This document shows, piece by piece, positions 11,320 to 20,124 of a DNA stretch of 64,000 bases. Position 1 is the stretch's first letter. Every line of letters begins with the position of its first letter. Below the pieces are notes generated by a model. It did no database searches. It saw only the letters and a program-made list of their open reading frames with translations, and had not been told where the DNA came from. This DNA comes from Oceanimonas sp052119705 (GTDB lineage: Bacteria > Pseudomonadota > Gammaproteobacteria > Enterobacterales > Aeromonadaceae), in NCBI RefSeq assembly GCF_052119705.1, contig NZ_JBGQOP010000002.1, positions 124,001-188,000 on the forward strand, given 5' to 3'. The position numbers and the translations under genes were made by a program.

Positions 11320-12270
11320 TTAGGATAGACGTTTTTCGATGGCGTCCATAAGCATGCCAGAAATATTAACCGGGAATGCGGCTTCAATCTCGCGCACGCA
11401 AGTTGGGCTGGTCACGTTAATTTCGGTGAGTTTATCACCAATAATATCCAGTCCCACAAAGATCAACCCTTTTGCTTTTAAGGTAGGGCCGATAGCTTCG
11501 GCGATGCGGCGATCACTGTCGCTTAAGGGTTGTGCCACGCCTAAGCCGCCGGCGGCTAAGTTGCCGCGGGTTTCACCACCTTGCGGAATACGTGCCAAGC
11601 AATAAGGCACCACTTCGCCATCGACCACTAATACCCGCTTATCGCCGGCGCTAATGGCAGCAATATAGGCTTGTACCATGCAATAACGGCTACCGTGCTC
11701 GGTAAGGGTTTCGATGATCACGCCTAAGTTTGAATCGCCTTGTTTGACGCGAAAAATCGACGCGCCGCCCATGCCATCTAAGGGCTTTAAGATAATGTCG
11801 CCATGCTCTTGGTAAAATTCACGAATATCGGCACTGTTGCGTGTGACTAAGGTAATGGGCGTGAATTCAGAAAACCAAGCGGTAAACAGTTTTTCGTTGG
11901 CATCGCGCAAGCTTTGCGGCTTGTTCACGATCAGCGTACCTTTTTCTTCGGCGCGCTCTAACAAATAGGTGGCGTAAATGTATTCGGTATCAAAGGGTGG
12001 GTCTTTGCGCATTAAAATGACGTCAAGATCACTTAACGGCTGCAACTGCGGCTCGTCTAAGGTGAACCATTGGTTGGCGTCTTCTTTAACCGTGAGCTTA
12101 GCCATGCGGCCAAAGGAGTCACCGCCGCGCAGGCTAAGGTCGCCCATTTCCATATACCAAAGCTCGTAGCCACGGCGCTGCGCTTCTAGCAACATGGCGA
12201 AGCTGGTGTCTTTTTTGATGTTGATGGACTGAATAGGATCCATCACTATCCCTAATTTAATGGCGGTCAT
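11320..12270 (-). CDS. gshB: Glutathione synthetase
   Basis: ATP-dependent ligation of glycine to gamma-glutamylcysteine, the second step of glutathione synthesis. The 316-residue protein has the N-terminal segment KLGIVMDPIQSINIKKDTS, the ATP-grasp glycine-rich loop KPLDGMGGASIFR (about 160-172), and the metal-binding and product-site ending EINVTSPTCVREIE. The ATG at 12270 is chosen because it overlaps the rsmE stop (ATGA) with GGAG ten bases upstream; the frame runs seven codons further back without a ribosome-binding site. The order rsmE-gshB-yqgE-ruvX is conserved. Confidence 0.95.
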   Translation of the reverse strand: MTAIKLGIVMDPIQSINIKKDTSFAMLLEAQRRGYELWYMEMGDLSLRGGDSFGRMAKLTVKEDANQWFTLDEPQLQPLSDLDVILMRKDPPFDTEYIYATYLLERAEEKGTLIVNKPQSLRDANEKLFTAWFSEFTPITLVTRNSADIREFYQEHGDIILKPLDGMGGASIFRVKQGDSNLGVIIETLTEHGSRYCMVQAYIAAISAGDKRVLVVDGEVVPYCLARIPQGGETRGNLAAGGLGVAQPLSDSDRRIAEAIGPTLKAKGLIFVGLDIIGDKLTEINVTSPTCVREIEAAFPVNISGMLMDAIEKRLS

Positions 12271-12998
12271 GCAAGATCTCCAAATCGGCATTGCAAAGCG
12301 GTAATGGCGGTTAACGCCGCGGTTTCGGTTCTCAGTACCCGAGGGCCAAGCAGAATATCAATAAAATCATGCTCACCGGCTTGGCTGATTTCTTCATCAG
12401 ACAGCCCGCCTTCTGGGCCGATTAACAAGCGTACGCCCGCTTTGGGTGCTGGCAGGGTATTCACGCTGAACTCGGCCTTAGGGTGCAAATTCAGTTTAAG
12501 ATCAGAAGTTTGCTCGGCGAGCCATTCGCTTAACTGCATGGCGGGGCGAATTTCTGGTACTCGATTACGGCCACACTGCTCACAAGCGGCGATGGCGATG
12601 CTTTGCCATTGTTGAATTTTTTTCTCTAATCGCTCGCCGGCGAGCTTAACGCCACCGCGGCGAGAAAACAGCGGCGTAATCACATTCACGCCCAGCTCCA
12701 CCGACTTTTGAATGGTAAATTCCATTTTCTCGCCGCGGCTGATCACCTGACCTAAATGAAAGGTCAAAGGCGACTCGCAATCTTGGTCGTCAAATTCACC
12801 CACCAATACCTGCACCGTTTTCTTATCGGCATGGGTGATGTCGGCAGCGTATTGGCCACCTTGGCCATTGAAGAGCACTAAGGCTTGACCCACTTGCATG
12901 CGCAAGACGCGGCCCACATGATTGGCGGCGTCATCCGACAAGTTCAGTGCTAAGCCTGGGCTTAAGTCCACGGCTTCATAAATTCGGGGTATACGCAT
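12267..12998 (-). CDS. rsmE: 16S rRNA m3U1498 methyltransferase
   Basis: SPOUT-class methyltransferase that modifies U1498 of 16S rRNA. The 243-residue protein starts MRIPRIYEAVDLSPG (ATG at 12998, four codons inside the longest frame). An N-terminal PUA-like RNA-binding domain spans about 1-75. The C-terminal trefoil-knot domain carries the SAM-binding segments RLLIGPEGGLSDEE and LGPRVLRTETA. It is translationally coupled to gshB by a 4-base overlap. Confidence 0.94.
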   Translation of the reverse strand: MRIPRIYEAVDLSPGLALNLSDDAANHVGRVLRMQVGQALVLFNGQGGQYAADITHADKKTVQVLVGEFDDQDCESPLTFHLGQVISRGEKMEFTIQKSVELGVNVITPLFSRRGGVKLAGERLEKKIQQWQSIAIAACEQCGRNRVPEIRPAMQLSEWLAEQTSDLKLNLHPKAEFSVNTLPAPKAGVRLLIGPEGGLSDEEISQAGEHDFIDILLGPRVLRTETAALTAITALQCRFGDLA

Positions 12999-13110
12999 AA
13001 ATTTGCACACTTCTTTTACAAAGTAGGTGATGGCTCAGTAGGAGTGAGTTTGAGAGCACCCGTAAATAAGCCATATTGTACCGCTAGAAACAGCAGGCTG
13101 TCATGCCGTT

Positions 13111-13201
13111 AGGCGTAAAGGGTAAAGTGTAAAGAGTGAAGGGAACAAGTGGGCAGATTTTATCTCTTCCGCTTCACCCTTCACCCAGTACTATTCACGC
13201 T
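13111..13201. repeat. GTGAAG/GTAAAG-type inverted repeat element (copy 2)
   Basis: Left arm 13111-13145 (GGCGTAAAGGGTAAAGTG and GAGTGAAGGG words) and right arm 13171-13201 (CTTCACCCTTCACCC) are imperfect reverse complements. It lies between rsmE and the 3' end of the nuclease gene. See the copies at 10101, 15305 and 34669. Confidence 0.55.
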
Positions 13202-13207
13202 CGAATG

Positions 13208-14317
13208 CTAAGGGCAATTTTTTGCGATGCGATAGCCGGCATTAATCGCGGCTTGGGCACTGTTAAAGCTCACGCGATTTTTCTCGCTAACGCTGTGGTA
13301 GCTGGGGCAATCGGGACGATGAAAAATCTGCGAATTACGATTGCCGCGAATGTTTAGGTTCACTTGTGTTTGGCGGTTGGCTACAGCTTGTGGCTTGGCT
13401 GTCGGGGTGCTCACGTTGGCACGCATGTCCGCAGAGAAGGGCGCTAGGCTGACGGTGGCGTTATCAAATTGGCGATTACCGAGCGCCATGTAAATAGGCG
13501 CATGATCAGACACCTGCTTGCGGCTTTTACTGTGATCCCAACCGATAAGCTTGGGATAATCTATAACGCCCGCTTGCTGCACTTTCAAGTGGCTATCGCG
13601 CTCCACCCAGATGTTATCGTAGAGATTGGCGTATTTCCCCTGTGTTTCTGACAGCGTTGAAGCTCCTTGCGTGAGCAAAGGTTTGGCATACTGCTTCAAC
13701 GGCGCCCAAGCGTCGTGTGCTTGATCAAGATTAAAATCACCCACTAATACCAGTGGCGTATTGGGATACACCTCTTTCATCCATAACCAATACTCGGCCA
13801 GCGCTTTTATCTCGGGCGTGCGGTCTTTCACACTCTTGCCATACAAAATATGCACGGTTCCTATAGCCAGATCGCTATTGTCTTTTTTAGATTTAAATCT
13901 GGCCGAGAAGGGCTCACGAATAAAGCGATCTTGCTTATCTAAATACACCACGGCGCCGTCTTGGTAACTTATTGCCGACTCGCGCCACACAAAGGCATAC
14001 ATTTCTTTATAACTTTTTGACCCCACGCCGTGCGACACTAAATGACGCCAAGGCTCGCCAGTTTGTTTTTCTAATGCCTGCTCCAAGGTGGCGATACCCG
14101 CTTCTGTCATCACTTCTTGCACCGCTAATAAATCAACTTTACTGGCAATGGTTGCTAATGCCGCAAAGCTCTTATGCTCGCCATGACCGAGGCGTTGAAT
14201 GTTCCAAGAGCCCACCACAATATCACTGGCAAACACACTTAAGGCGGGCAGCAAGACCCCGCAGACAGCAAAAATAGCCGCGATACTATAGCGACTCAGG
14301 GTACGTAAAATAATCAT
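13208..14317 (-). CDS. Secreted endonuclease/exonuclease/phosphatase (DNase I-like) family nuclease with a C-terminal Cys/His domain
   Basis: Probable exported DNase/phosphodiesterase, 369 residues. An N-terminal signal peptide (about 1-30, hydrophobic core IAAIFAVCGVLLPALSVFA) precedes an EEP-fold domain (about 32-280). The expected catalytic motifs are present: GSWNIQ (Asn), VQEV (Glu), GDFNLD (Asp/Asn) and SDHAPI (Asp-His). The last 45 residues, with FHRPDCPSYHSVS...GYRIAKNCP, resemble small Ada-like Cys/His metal-binding tails found on some secreted nucleases. It sits between sprT and rsmE, where E. coli has the unrelated endonuclease I gene endA. Substrate is not provable from sequence. 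Confidence 0.82.
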   Translation of the reverse strand: MIILRTLSRYSIAAIFAVCGVLLPALSVFASDIVVGSWNIQRLGHGEHKSFAALATIASKVDLLAVQEVMTEAGIATLEQALEKQTGEPWRHLVSHGVGSKSYKEMYAFVWRESAISYQDGAVVYLDKQDRFIREPFSARFKSKKDNSDLAIGTVHILYGKSVKDRTPEIKALAEYWLWMKEVYPNTPLVLVGDFNLDQAHDAWAPLKQYAKPLLTQGASTLSETQGKYANLYDNIWVERDSHLKVQQAGVIDYPKLIGWDHSKSRKQVSDHAPIYMALGNRQFDNATVSLAPFSADMRANVSTPTAKPQAVANRQTQVNLNIRGNRNSQIFHRPDCPSYHSVSEKNRVSFNSAQAAINAGYRIAKNCP

Positions 14318-14807
14318 ATCAATCGTTATGTTCCTGAAGATGAAAGTGAGTAATAAAGCCTGGCGTTGAGACGTTAATTGTCTTGCTGACGCAGGTCAGG
14401 ATCTGTTTTATCGGTTGTTTTTTTAGCTGAACGCTGACGACCTGTCTCTTAGTCACCTCTTTTTGTTGTGCTTAATGGCGATGTCAGGCAGAGCGCACCG
14501 CTCCTCCGACTCGCCGTAAACCCATCCATGGGGGCTCAAGCCGCGCCATCCTTGGCGCGGATGGTCGGCTGAGCCGACGCCCTCTACCTTCCCACTTGGC
14601 TCAAAGCTAGGTGTTGGTACTCTCTGCTGGCTCAATATCACCGGAAGAGGCGGTGGGCATTGTCGGAGTCAACCGTCAAATGCCATGGACGGCATTTGCC
14701 GAGCGCCGCATGGAGGCAGCTTAAGCGAGTTGACGGAGGCAAACCACGGCATCTTCGTGCTTTACTGACTTGTGACTAAGGGAAGGCTGACGGCTTAAAA
14801 CTGACCG
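14318..14807. repeat. Gene-free stretch with palindromic repeat family A (copy 1)
   Basis: Contains a 26-base core at 14513-14538 (key word AAACCCATCCATGGGGGCTC) that recurs at 19067-19092 with one mismatch. A hairpin follows (GCGCCATCC/TTGGCGC, 14543-14560), then the palindrome GTCGGC TGA GCCGAC (14565-14579) and AAATGCC...GGCATTT further on. No T-run and no credible gene were seen. A 62-codon minus-strand frame across the repeat (14453-14641) has no family features and is treated as spurious. Confidence 0.7.
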
Positions 14808-15287
14808 CTATTGCCGCTTCAATACCCCATTGCAGTGCAGGCACAGGTAGCGCTGTTGGGCGCGCAGTATCTTGTTGTGGCGGCGCAGCGTCAATTGATG
14901 ACTACGACACGCGCACTGGTAGCTGAAAGTAGGGGAGACCTTAGTGGTGTCTAACCGATGGCGGGTACGCGGCGTGAGTTTAAATACCGACTGCATAATA
15001 TGCTGCCACTCGCGCCCGTGGGGTTTAACCTTGCCATAGCAGGCGAAGGCCACGAGGTGCGCCACTTCATGAGGCACAATTTCCGCCATAAACTCCGCTT
15101 CATTATCGGCCAACAGTACCGGATTAAAGCGCAGCTCCCAGCGCTCCAGCCACGCCGATCCGGCAATGCGGCCGCCTTGATTAAAGCGCACCAAAGGTTG
15201 AGCAAATTCCCGCGCGAGTTCTGCTGATGCCAACTGCATGCAGTCTTGTACACGGGTAATGATCCGTTGTTGTAAATCAGAGGTCAT
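14808..15287 (-). CDS. sprT: SprT-family zinc metalloprotease-like protein
   Basis: SprT-like protein, a predicted cytoplasmic zinc metallopeptidase of poorly known role. The roughly 159-residue protein has the catalytic HExxH motif in IVPHEVAHLVAF (about residues 70-81) and a C-terminal four-cysteine zinc ribbon (CACRSHQ ... CLHCNG). The block AGSAWLERWELRFNPVLL matches E. coli SprT. An in-frame GTG two codons upstream (15293) is an alternative start; neither has a clear ribosome-binding site. It lies between metK and the nuclease gene, as sprT lies beside endA-rsmE in E. coli. Confidence 0.9.
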   Translation of the reverse strand: MTSDLQQRIITRVQDCMQLASAELAREFAQPLVRFNQGGRIAGSAWLERWELRFNPVLLADNEAEFMAEIVPHEVAHLVAFACYGKVKPHGREWQHIMQSVFKLTPRTRHRLDTTKVSPTFSYQCACRSHQLTLRRHNKILRAQQRYLCLHCNGVLKRQ

Positions 15288-15304
15288 ATGCACATATTTA
15301 TTCA

Positions 15305-15356
15305 GCGTAAGGCGTGAGGAGATAGGGGGTAAGCACTTCTCACCTCATGCCTCACT
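15305..15356. repeat. GTGAGG-type inverted repeat element (copy 3)
   Basis: Left arm GCGTAAGGCGTGAGGAG (15305-15321) and right arm CACCTCATGCCTCACT (15340-15355) are imperfect reverse complements. It lies just before the metK terminator. Confidence 0.55.
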
Positions 15357-15367
15357 TTTTCCACATT

Positions 15368-15395
15368 AAAAAAGGGAAGCGTTAGCTTCCCTTTT
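15368..15395 (-). terminator. Intrinsic terminator of metK
   Basis: AAGGGAAGC-GTTA-GCTTCCCTT perfect stem. On the minus strand it is followed by TTTTTTAATG, and it lies about 20 bases past the metK stop. Confidence 0.92.
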
Positions 15396-15414
15396 GATCT
15401 GGCGTTTGGCTGGC

Positions 15415-16575
15415 TTATTTTAAGCCGGCGGCATCGCGCAGTAAGTCGGCTTTGTCGGTTGCTTCCCACGAGAACTCTTCACGACCAAAGTGACCGTAGG
15501 CGGCGGTAGACTGATAAATCGGGCGATTCAAGTCCAGCATTTGGATAAGGCCATACGGGCGCAGATCAAAATACTCACGCACTAAGGCATCAATCAAATC
15601 TTCTGCCACTTTGCCGGTGCCAAAGGTTTCTACGCTGATTGAGGTAGGCTCAGCCACACCAATGGCGTAAGACACTTGAATTTCACAGCGATCCGCAAGG
15701 CCGGCAGCAACTATGTTTTTCGCGACATAACGAGCGGCGTAGGCGGCAGAGCGGTCAACTTTAGACGGATCTTTACCAGAGAAAGCACCGCCACCGTGGC
15801 GAGCCATGCCGCCGTAGGTATCAACGATTATCTTACGACCGGTCAAACCACAGTCACCCACAGGGCCGCCAATAATAAACTGACCCGTGGGGTTGATGAA
15901 ATACTTGGTGTTCTTGGTCAACCATTCGGCCGGTAATACCGGTTTAATAATGGTGTCCATCACGGCTTCGCGCAGCGTGGCTTGATCAATCTCAGGGGAA
16001 TGTTGGGTAGACAATACGACCGCATCAATCGCCGTCGGCTTGCCCGCCTCATCATACACAAAGGTGATTTGTGCCTTGGCATCGGGGCGCAACCAAGTTA
16101 ACTCTTTGGACTTGCGCACTTCTGCTTGGCGCTTCATCAACTTATGTGCATAAGTAATGGGAGCTGGCATCAATACGTCGGTTTCGTTGGAGGCATAACC
16201 AAACATCAAGCCTTGGTCACCGGCACCTTGAGCGTAAGGGTCTACGTCTTCACGATCCACGCCCATGGCGATATCGGGAGATTGCTTACCGATAGCGTTT
16301 AATACCGCACAGCTGGCGCCGTCAAAACCCATGTCTGAGCTGGTATAACCAATGTCGCTCACGGTTTTGCGTACTAAGTCTTCGATATCTACCCAAGCGC
16401 TGGTAGTCACTTCACCGCCAACAATGACCATGCCGGTTTTAACGAAACTTTCGCACGCCACGCGCGCTTTAGGGTCTTGCTCGATAATGGCGTCCAGTAC
16501 CGTATCAGAGATCTGGTCGGCAATTTTATCCGGATGACCTTCGGAAACGGACTCGGAGGTAAATAGTTTGGCCAT
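15415..16575 (-). CDS. metK: S-adenosylmethionine synthetase
   Basis: Makes SAM from methionine and ATP. The 386-residue protein has SEGHPDKIADQISD at the N-terminus (ATP/methionine site), the signature GAGDQGLMFGYA (about 115-126) and GGGAFSGKDPSKVDRSAAY (about 260-278, the phosphate-binding P-loop-like motif). It is divergent from tkt with a 306-base gap and has its own terminator. I could not identify convincing MetJ boxes. Confidence 0.97.
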   Translation of the reverse strand: MAKLFTSESVSEGHPDKIADQISDTVLDAIIEQDPKARVACESFVKTGMVIVGGEVTTSAWVDIEDLVRKTVSDIGYTSSDMGFDGASCAVLNAIGKQSPDIAMGVDREDVDPYAQGAGDQGLMFGYASNETDVLMPAPITYAHKLMKRQAEVRKSKELTWLRPDAKAQITFVYDEAGKPTAIDAVVLSTQHSPEIDQATLREAVMDTIIKPVLPAEWLTKNTKYFINPTGQFIIGGPVGDCGLTGRKIIVDTYGGMARHGGGAFSGKDPSKVDRSAAYAARYVAKNIVAAGLADRCEIQVSYAIGVAEPTSISVETFGTGKVAEDLIDALVREYFDLRPYGLIQMLDLNRPIYQSTAAYGHFGREEFSWEATDKADLLRDAAGLK

Positions 16576-16881
16576 GATGACTTCCTAACTTAACAAAAAA
16601 TTTAAGTGCGTTATACGCGCTTTCCTTCAATCCAATCACAGCAAGACTGGCGTTTGGTGTGGCGGTATTAACATCTAGACGGCCATTCTAAAGAGGCGAG
16701 CCGTCGATTACCAGTAAAATGTCGTAGCCCTCTGCATTATTGGCGACGGCTATGGCGCTTATTCGCCTGCGTAATCCACAGATGCAGTGCGCATGAGATT
16801 AAATTTGCGCCGCCTAGCAGTCTTTGGGACAATACCGCCGTTTTACACCCTCAAATTACCTAACTGTCTCAGGAGATGTTG
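16576..16881. promoter_or_regulatory. Divergent metK/tkt intergenic region
   Basis: A 306-base gene-free stretch that must hold both promoters. No confident promoter or operator could be assigned by eye. AGGAG at 16871-16875 is the tkt ribosome-binding site. Confidence 0.3.
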
Positions 16882-18882
16882 ATGCCTTCTCGTCAAGTGC
16901 TGGCTAATGCCGTGCGCGCACTCAGTATGGATGCGGTACAAAAAGCCAATTCCGGTCACCCCGGCGCCCCTATGGGCATGGCGGATATTGCCGAGGTGTT
17001 GTGGCGCCATTACCTTAAGCACAACCCCAGTAATCCAAACTGGGCCGATCGGGACCGCTTTATCTTGTCCAACGGTCACGGCTCCATGTTGTTGTACTCC
17101 TTGCTGCACCTGACGGGCTATGAGTTATCCATTGAAGATCTGAAACAGTTCCGCCAACTGCATTCTAAAACCCCAGGTCATCCGGAATACGGTTATGCGC
17201 CGGGTATAGAAACCACCACAGGCCCCTTAGGCCAAGGCATCACCAATGCCGTGGGCATGGCGATTGCAGAAAAATCTCTGGCCGCGCAGTTTAACCGCCC
17301 GGGTCATGATGTAGTCGATCACCACACCTACACCTTTTTAGGTGATGGCTGCTTAATGGAAGGTATTTCTCACGAAGCCTGTTCATTGGCCGGCACTTTA
17401 GGTTTAGGCAAGTTGATCGCCTTTTGGGATGACAACGGCATCTCTATCGATGGCGAAGTGGATGGCTGGTTTAGTGACGATACCCCTAAGCGTTTTGAAG
17501 CTTACGGCTGGCAGGTGATTGCCGACGTTGACGGCCACGATAGCGCAGCACTCACTGCCGCCATCGATGCCGCCCGCGCCGACACCTCTCGCCCAACCCT
17601 AATTTGCTGCAAAACCGTCATCGGTTTTGGCTCGCCTAACAAAGGTGGCACCCATGACTGTCACGGTGCTCCTCTGGGAGAGGCCGAAATCGTTGCTACT
17701 CGCGCGCAGTTAGGTTGGGAACACGCTCCTTTTGACATTCCTGCCGATATTTATGCCGAGTGGGATGCCAAAGAAAAAGGTGCGGCTGCTGAAAGTAAGT
17801 GGAATAAAGCGTTTGCTGCTTATCAAGCAGCTCACCCTGAATTAGCCGCCGAGTTTAGTCGTCGTGTGAGCGGCGAGCTGCCAGCAGATTGGGCACAAAC
17901 CAGTAGCGACTTTATTAAAAATCTGCAAGCTAATCCCGCAAACATCGCCACCCGTAAAGCGTCACAAAACTCACTCGATGCCTTTGGTACTATTTTGCCT
18001 GAGCTGTTGGGCGGCAGTGCCGATTTAGCCCCATCTAACCTGACCATACACAAAGCGTCTCAGGCGATAAGTGCGGAAGATTTCAGCGGTAACTACCTGC
18101 ACTATGGCGTGCGTGAATTTGGCATGAGTGCCATCATGAACGGCGTGGCCTTGCACGGCGGTTTTATCCCCTACGGCGGCACTTTTTTGATGTTTGTGGA
18201 ATATGCGCGTAATGCCTTGCGCATGGCCGCCCTCATGAAGCAACGCGCCATTTTCGTTTACACCCACGACTCTATCGGTTTGGGTGAAGACGGCCCAACC
18301 CATCAGCCGGTTGAGCAAATTGCCTCATTGCGCTTAACGCCGAACATGAGCACTTGGCGCCCATGCGATCAGGTAGAATCTGCCGTCGCGTGGAAGTCCG
18401 CTATTGAGCGTAAAGATGGCCCTACGTCTTTGATTTTCTCTCGTCAGAACTTAGGCCAAATTGAGCGTAACGAGCAGCAATTGAGTGATGTGGCCAAGGG
18501 CGGCTATGTGCTTAAAGACTGCGCGGGCCAGCCTGAGCTAATCATTATCGCCACCGGTTCAGAAGTTGAACTGGCCGTCGCGGGTTATGAGCAACTGACC
18601 GCACAAGGCAAGCAAGTGCGCGTAGTTTCACTGCCGTGTACTGACTTATTTGATGCGCAATCAGCTGCATATAAAGAGAGCGTATTGCCAGCAGCCGTAT
18701 CTAAGCGTTTGGCCGTAGAAGCGGGCATCGCCGATTACTGGTTTAAGTATGTCGGCCTAAATGGCGACATCATCGGCATGCACACTTTCGGTGAGTCAGC
18801 ACCTGCGGGTGAGCTGTTCAAGCTGTTTGGTTTTACCGTTGACAACGTAGTCGAAAAAGCGAATGCGCTGTTAGCTAAATAA
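16882..18882 (+). CDS. tkt: Transketolase
   Basis: Thiamine-diphosphate enzyme of the pentose phosphate pathway that transfers two-carbon units. The 666-residue protein has GHPGAPMGMADIAEVLWR at the N-terminus, the ThDP-binding GDGCLMEGISHEACSLAG (about 154-171), the pyrimidine-domain HYGVREFGMSAIMNG and THDSIGLGEDGPTHQPVEQ, and a C-terminal domain. ATG 16882 is six bases from AGGAG; ATG 16876 directly abuts it, so 16882 is preferred. A strong terminator follows. In Vibrio and Aeromonas relatives epd-pgk-fba usually follow tkt, but here an accessory region does. Confidence 0.96.
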   Translation: MPSRQVLANAVRALSMDAVQKANSGHPGAPMGMADIAEVLWRHYLKHNPSNPNWADRDRFILSNGHGSMLLYSLLHLTGYELSIEDLKQFRQLHSKTPGHPEYGYAPGIETTTGPLGQGITNAVGMAIAEKSLAAQFNRPGHDVVDHHTYTFLGDGCLMEGISHEACSLAGTLGLGKLIAFWDDNGISIDGEVDGWFSDDTPKRFEAYGWQVIADVDGHDSAALTAAIDAARADTSRPTLICCKTVIGFGSPNKGGTHDCHGAPLGEAEIVATRAQLGWEHAPFDIPADIYAEWDAKEKGAAAESKWNKAFAAYQAAHPELAAEFSRRVSGELPADWAQTSSDFIKNLQANPANIATRKASQNSLDAFGTILPELLGGSADLAPSNLTIHKASQAISAEDFSGNYLHYGVREFGMSAIMNGVALHGGFIPYGGTFLMFVEYARNALRMAALMKQRAIFVYTHDSIGLGEDGPTHQPVEQIASLRLTPNMSTWRPCDQVESAVAWKSAIERKDGPTSLIFSRQNLGQIERNEQQLSDVAKGGYVLKDCAGQPELIIIATGSEVELAVAGYEQLTAQGKQVRVVSLPCTDLFDAQSAAYKESVLPAAVSKRLAVEAGIADYWFKYVGLNGDIIGMHTFGESAPAGELFKLFGFTVDNVVEKANALLAK

Positions 18883-18923
18883 AAGTAGCTGGCTAAGTAA
18901 GTAAATTAGCTAAGCGTATTAAT

Positions 18924-18951
18924 AAAAACCGGCCTTTAGGCCGGTTTTTTT
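18924..18951 (+). terminator. Intrinsic terminator of tkt
   Basis: ACCGGCC-TTTA-GGCCGGT perfect hairpin (18928-18945) with A5 before and T7 after. Confidence 0.93.
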
Positions 18952-19039
18952 ATGGGCGAAGGGCAGGGCTGAATTATATTTTTATGTATCCTGCCGCTTT
19001 CCCATCTCAGCGGGATTTTTTGATGGAGGTATTCGCTTA

Positions 19040-19147
19040 GAGGCAACAGAGTCACCTCCCGCGACACGCCATAAACCCATCCATGGGGGCTCGGGAAATG
19101 CCATCCCTGGCATTACACGGTCGTGGGAGGCTGATCTCTGTTGCCTC
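19040..19147. repeat. Palindromic repeat family A (copy 2)
   Basis: A roughly 108-base element with long imperfect inverted arms: GAGGCAACAGAG...CCTCCC.CGAC at the left, mirrored by GTCG.GGGAGG...CTCTGTTGCCTC at the right. Inside are the 26-base core at 19067-19092 (one mismatch to 14513-14538) and a small hairpin AATGCCATCC/CTGGCATT (19097-19114). It lies in the gap between tkt and the cassette array. Confidence 0.7.
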
Positions 19148-19498
19148 TCCTTAGGCACTGAGTTGACTGTAGAGCTCTCACAGAGAAATAAGTCTGGCGG
19201 ATAATGCGATCCCTGCCGTTTCTCGGTTCATCTTGGATCAGACTGTAAGTGTAATCGCAGTGTGCATGGTTATTTTTATCGGCAACATTTAATTGAACTT
19301 TATCCTAATCCCGTCCAAAATGGCCTCATTTGAAAAACCATGCTAGATGTGTGTGAATAGGTTTTAAATTATGGTGCGGAGCGCCTAGTTTATTTTTCGG
19401 CACAAGTGCCTGTTTTACTGCAAGCCGTTACTTACATGTGCTCATATTTTTTTTTGAAAGAACTTAATAATCAGATGCTTGTAGTTGTTGTGTTTGTT
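19148..19498. other. AT-rich gene-free stretch before the cassette array
   Basis: About 350 bases with clearly lower GC than tkt. No reading frame, tRNA or terminator was recognised. It marks the left edge of the accessory region. Confidence 0.4.
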
Positions 19499-19571
19499 GA
19501 TAACGAGCACAACCAAAGAGCAATACGAGCATGAATGTATACGCGCATGCGCAGTATTAAAATGTTATAGC
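19499..19571 (+). other. Possible degenerate attC or attI site upstream of cassette 1
   Basis: GATAAC (19499-19504) and GTTAT (19564-19568) could pair as outer recombination boxes around an imperfect palindrome centred on GCGCATGCGC (19543-19552). The right end, GTTATAGC, is certainly the junction of cassette 1, because it is the exact reverse complement of that cassette's attC left box. Whether the left half is an attC, an attI or a remnant is uncertain. Confidence 0.35.
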
Positions 19572-19585
19572 GATAGGGGGTAAAA

Positions 19586-20119
19586 ATGATTTGGGAGTCC
19601 TCCTGTTGGAAAGAGCCCTTACTTGAAAGTGCATTTCGATTAGAGAAATTCAGTACTTCGACTGAAGTTGATGAAGCAGAGTTTGTAGAAGTTGAAAAAG
19701 ATGTATTTATCGGGTTCTATGCGATCAGGAAGCTTATGGATACGGCAAAAATTTCAGACTCAACTAAAAATATTGATATAGCGCTAGGATGTTTTCCCAA
19801 TTTAAAACCCGTCGATTATATGAACTGGCACAAAGTCGATGAGTTATACGATCTTAGCAGTAAACAGCGCGAAACCAAAACCCTCAGAGCTCTTTGTAAT
19901 TTTATTGTACACAGTTATGTCTTCATGCCAGAGCTATCGGATGATGGCCGTCTGGCAAGTTTTTATGTGACTTCTGATAAAGATAGAAATAAAAAGCTAT
20001 ATTCAATTTTAATTACGCAAATTGTTGAGATATTCAAGTTGGTTGGAAACGACTATCCAAGTAGCACTAAGATTACAAGAAACTCTAAAACGGGTGACTG
20101 GATTATAGAGTCGTGGTAA
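19586..20119 (+). CDS. Hypothetical protein, cassette-borne
   Basis: A 177-residue soluble acidic protein that I do not recognise. It has no signal peptide, membrane segment or known catalytic motif. A helical middle segment (YDLSSKQRETKTLRALCNFIVHS, about residues 92-114) precedes a predicted strand-rich C-terminus ending KTGDWIIESW. AGGGGG lies five bases before the ATG. Codon use and GC content are lower than in tkt. It is the sole gene of integron cassette 1, a typical setting for orphan proteins of unknown function. Confidence 0.75.
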   Translation: MIWESSCWKEPLLESAFRLEKFSTSTEVDEAEFVEVEKDVFIGFYAIRKLMDTAKISDSTKNIDIALGCFPNLKPVDYMNWHKVDELYDLSSKQRETKTLRALCNFIVHSYVFMPELSDDGRLASFYVTSDKDRNKKLYSILITQIVEIFKLVGNDYPSSTKITRNSKTGDWIIESW

Positions 20120-20124
20120 AAGTT

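Noticed and set aside
14453..14641. 62-codon minus-strand reading frame between the nuclease gene and sprT
   Set aside because: It runs through the palindromic repeat family A, has no domain, no ribosome-binding site and a composition dictated by the repeat.
16660..16700. Possible MetJ box near metK (ATCTAGAC)
   Set aside because: Only a weak single match to AGACGTCT-type units and no adjacent tandem copies.
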